Positions 62,203-64,000 of a stretch of DNA of 64,000 nt are shown here, piece after piece (position 1 is the stretch's first letter; each line of letters starts with the position of its first letter). Position numbers and translations under genes: made by a program. Under the pieces are notes generated by a model. That model had not been told where the DNA came from. It saw only the letters and a program-made list of their open reading frames with translations, and did no database searches. The stretch is from assembly GCA_963281255.1 (NCBI GenBank), contig OY725492.1:5469132-5533131 (forward strand). The letters run 5' to 3'. The DNA is from Aphrocallistes beatrix (Eukaryota > Porifera > Hexactinellida > Sceptrulophora > Aphrocallistidae).

Positions 62203-64000
62203 TCACTTGTTGTCGCAGAGGAGCGCGACACCTCGCAGGGTCCAGTGGTCCGGGGGGAGAGTGGTCTTCAGGAAGAGGACGGAGATGTAGGTCAGGTCCG
62301 TCCGTCGCGGTTTCTTGTAGAGCGGACACGAGTACAGCTTCCCGCTGTCCCGGCTGGCGTCCGAGGCGTTGATGGCGTAGACGTGCACCACTGGCATCTG
62401 CACGTAGAGCACCTTGTGCTGGGACTCCACCAGCTTGCAGTTGCGGCGGTCCCACCCGGCGCCCTCCAGGTACAGTCCGTACACGTAGACCCCCTCGGGA
62501 GGGGGCGCGGTCACCTCGTCGCGGGCGAGCTTGGTGGTCTCGTTGAAGAGCACCACGCTGTCCAGCGCCCAGCCCTTGTGCGCGCGCGTGACCTCCTGGC
62601 GCATGGCGGTGAGGAAGCCCTGCGGGTTGAAGAAGCCGGTCATCCAGAACTGGAGCGGCCGGCCCTGGAAGACCCAGGCGTGGAACTGCGAGTGCCGCTC
62701 CAGGAACTCCGTGAACCAGAACCCGATGGTGGCGGACTCCCAAGAGATCTTCTTCCAGCTGGCCGGCACCAGGGCGTCGTACATGGAGTCCAGCGCGTCC
62801 CGCAGGTTCTCCGACATGATGATGGTCCCCTCGATGGCCAGCTTCAGGTCCTTCAGCGTCCCGCGCACCGCCGAGGTGACCCGCTGCATGCGGTCGATCT
62901 CCTGGCGCAGGAAGATGTTCAGCGGCTGCAGGTGCCCCATCTTGTGCAGCATGGCGCGCACCTCGTGACGCAGGAAATCGGGCGGGAGTTTCGCTTGCAG
63001 GTCCTCTGCCATCCGGTAGACCACGTCCTCGCGCGTCTCGCCGGACCCGCCGGACGAGTCCTTGGGCTGGATGCTGAGTATCGTCCCCATCACCTGTCGG
63101 AACGAACCAATCACAGCACTGGAATAAGGTGTTAAAGTAATTCTACACTTTATTGCCGAATCGAGTCTATACTGTATAGCCCAGACCAAGGGTTCTTAAA
63201 CTAGGGGGGGGGGCGTAAGGATATTGTAAGGGGGACGTAATACCGGATGAAAATGTGAAGAAACTTGTTGAAAAGAAACAGTTCCTTCACATTGATAGAG
63301 TTGTTTGATTTAAATAGATATTCTTAATTATATTAGAGAATAGGTGTGTTCTCCGAGTTTGGTAGTCTGAAAAAGTGTAGGCGTGATAATTCACAGATTG
63401 GCCAAGTTCAATGGGGTCAAAAAGTTTAAGAACCCCTAGCCCAGATGATTCAACTGTACAGGACTAGACGAGATGCCTGGAGTCCAATCACGGGCAATCC
63501 CGCCAAGGATACTCTGACATATCCACGGAGGTAATGGACTGAAATGAATTAAGATATCCAGTAGTTAATCAGGATCCACTCACCTCCTTGGCCGTGTTGC
63601 TCTGGTACGTGATGTCCGCGTTCTTGTGCAGCCCGAACGCCTCTGGGGTGTCCTGCAGTGGAAGCTGGTCGATCCACTCGACGTACTCGGCCACCGTCTT
63701 GCACACGGGGATGGTGTAGCCCTTGTAGAAGAGGAAGCTGGGCTGGAACATGTGCTCCCCGAACCAGGACTTGGAGAAGGTGTTGAGCAGTCTCTTGTCG
63801 AAGTCGTCCGTCACGCGGCCGCCGTACTGCACCTCCCCGATCATGTAGCGGATCGTGCTCCAGGACACGCCCTTCTTCAGGTCCATATCGTCCAGGTGGT
63901 TCTGGAAGAACTGCATGGTGGCCATGAAGTCGGACTGGTTGAACTCGTACGGGATGTTCCAGCCCAGCGGCCCGAACTTGCGGCGCTCCTGCACGGTTGT
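62203..64000 (-). CDS. DNAH8: Axonemal dynein heavy chain, C-terminal exons (DNAH5/DNAH8 type)
   Basis: Partial; the N-terminal ~90% lies beyond the right edge. Exons 64000-63584 (entering open from outside) and 63093-62203, which ends at the stop. Exon A begins in [20 protein letters not shown], the AAA5-AAA6 junction marker of dynein heavy chains, then [20 protein letters not shown] and SYKGYTIP-like [10 protein letters not shown]. Exon B covers the C-terminal domain: [96 protein letters not shown] and [13 protein letters not shown]. The ending fits outer-arm gamma-type chains (DNAH5/DNAH8). The motor drives ciliary beating. Which of the two human paralogs is nearer cannot be settled. Confidence 0.92.
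63186..63438. mobile_element. hAT-type MITE in dynein intron
   Basis: A 253-bp insertion flanked by an 8-bp direct repeat AGCCCAGA (63178-63185 and 63439-63446). Ends AAGGGTTCTTAAACT / AGTTTAAGAACCCCT are inverted. The 8-bp duplication and GGGTTCTTAAAC ends suit non-autonomous hAT elements. A run of ten or so G lies near the left end. Confidence 0.85.

Noticed and set aside
1..64000. tRNA, rRNA or riboswitch genes
   Set aside because: No cloverleaf with the B-box or other RNA signature was recognised by eye on either strand.

Overview
This window is animal nuclear DNA. Most genes are split by short GT-AG introns, genes lie on both strands with small gaps, and the set includes motile-cilium genes (CFAP58, an outer-arm dynein heavy chain, a CEP20-like protein), chromatin and transcription genes (ARID1/BAF250, LDB/CLIM), heparan-sulfate 3-O-sulfotransferase-like enzymes, and secreted laminin/FN3 and PH-SH2 signalling proteins. 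Coding DNA is GC-rich and introns and gaps are AT-richer. Gene structures are compact and proteins are often shorter than human ones. A sponge or another early-branching animal would fit, but the species cannot be fixed from sequence alone.

Layout. 0-11 kb (all minus except one gene): FTSJ3/SPB1 (runs off the left edge), CFAP58 (11 exons, 881 aa) with an intronless plus-strand ubiquitin-like gene nested in one intron and two minisatellites in others, then an intronless PH-SH2 adaptor. 12-20 kb: isovaleryl-CoA dehydrogenase (IVD, minus, 428 aa) with an LDB gene nested in an intron. 20-29 kb: a LONRF-type RING/LON gene (plus, 562 aa) with ARID1 (minus, 1159 aa) nested in an intron. 29-35 kb: PTTG1IP-like, VMA21, a Rubicon-homology protein and DCAF6. 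35-43 kb (minus): a PPxY membrane protein, two sulfotransferase-like genes, UTP25 and a PTB-domain protein. 43-51 kb: GSAP (plus), an orphan tyrosine-rich membrane protein, CDK11 and a CEP20-like LisH protein. 51-62 kb: gene-poor and repeat-rich, with a four-exon secreted laminin-N/FN3 gene and an NHL-propeller gene family with two intact-looking members and several relics. 62-64 kb: the C-terminal exons of a DNAH5/DNAH8-type dynein heavy chain (runs off the right edge).

I rebuilt the spliced genes by finding GT-AG (one GC-AG) junctions that keep frame. For CFAP58, IVD, LDB, LONRF, ARID1, RH protein, DCAF6, UTP25, PTB, CDK11 and the LN-FN3 gene the summed exon lengths are exact multiples of three, which supports the models. 

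Points most worth a second look: a ubiquitin-like domain joined to a region that may have an ADP-ribosyltransferase fold; a TA-flanked palindromic MITE that replaces the end of an NHL gene; a sulfotransferase pair in which one copy carries a frameshift and the other lacks the usual catalytic Glu and His; three antisense nested genes in 29 kb; and a very strong excess of the word CTATAAATAG (a perfect MEF2-type site), found dispersed, at splice sites, over a stop codon and as a minisatellite unit.
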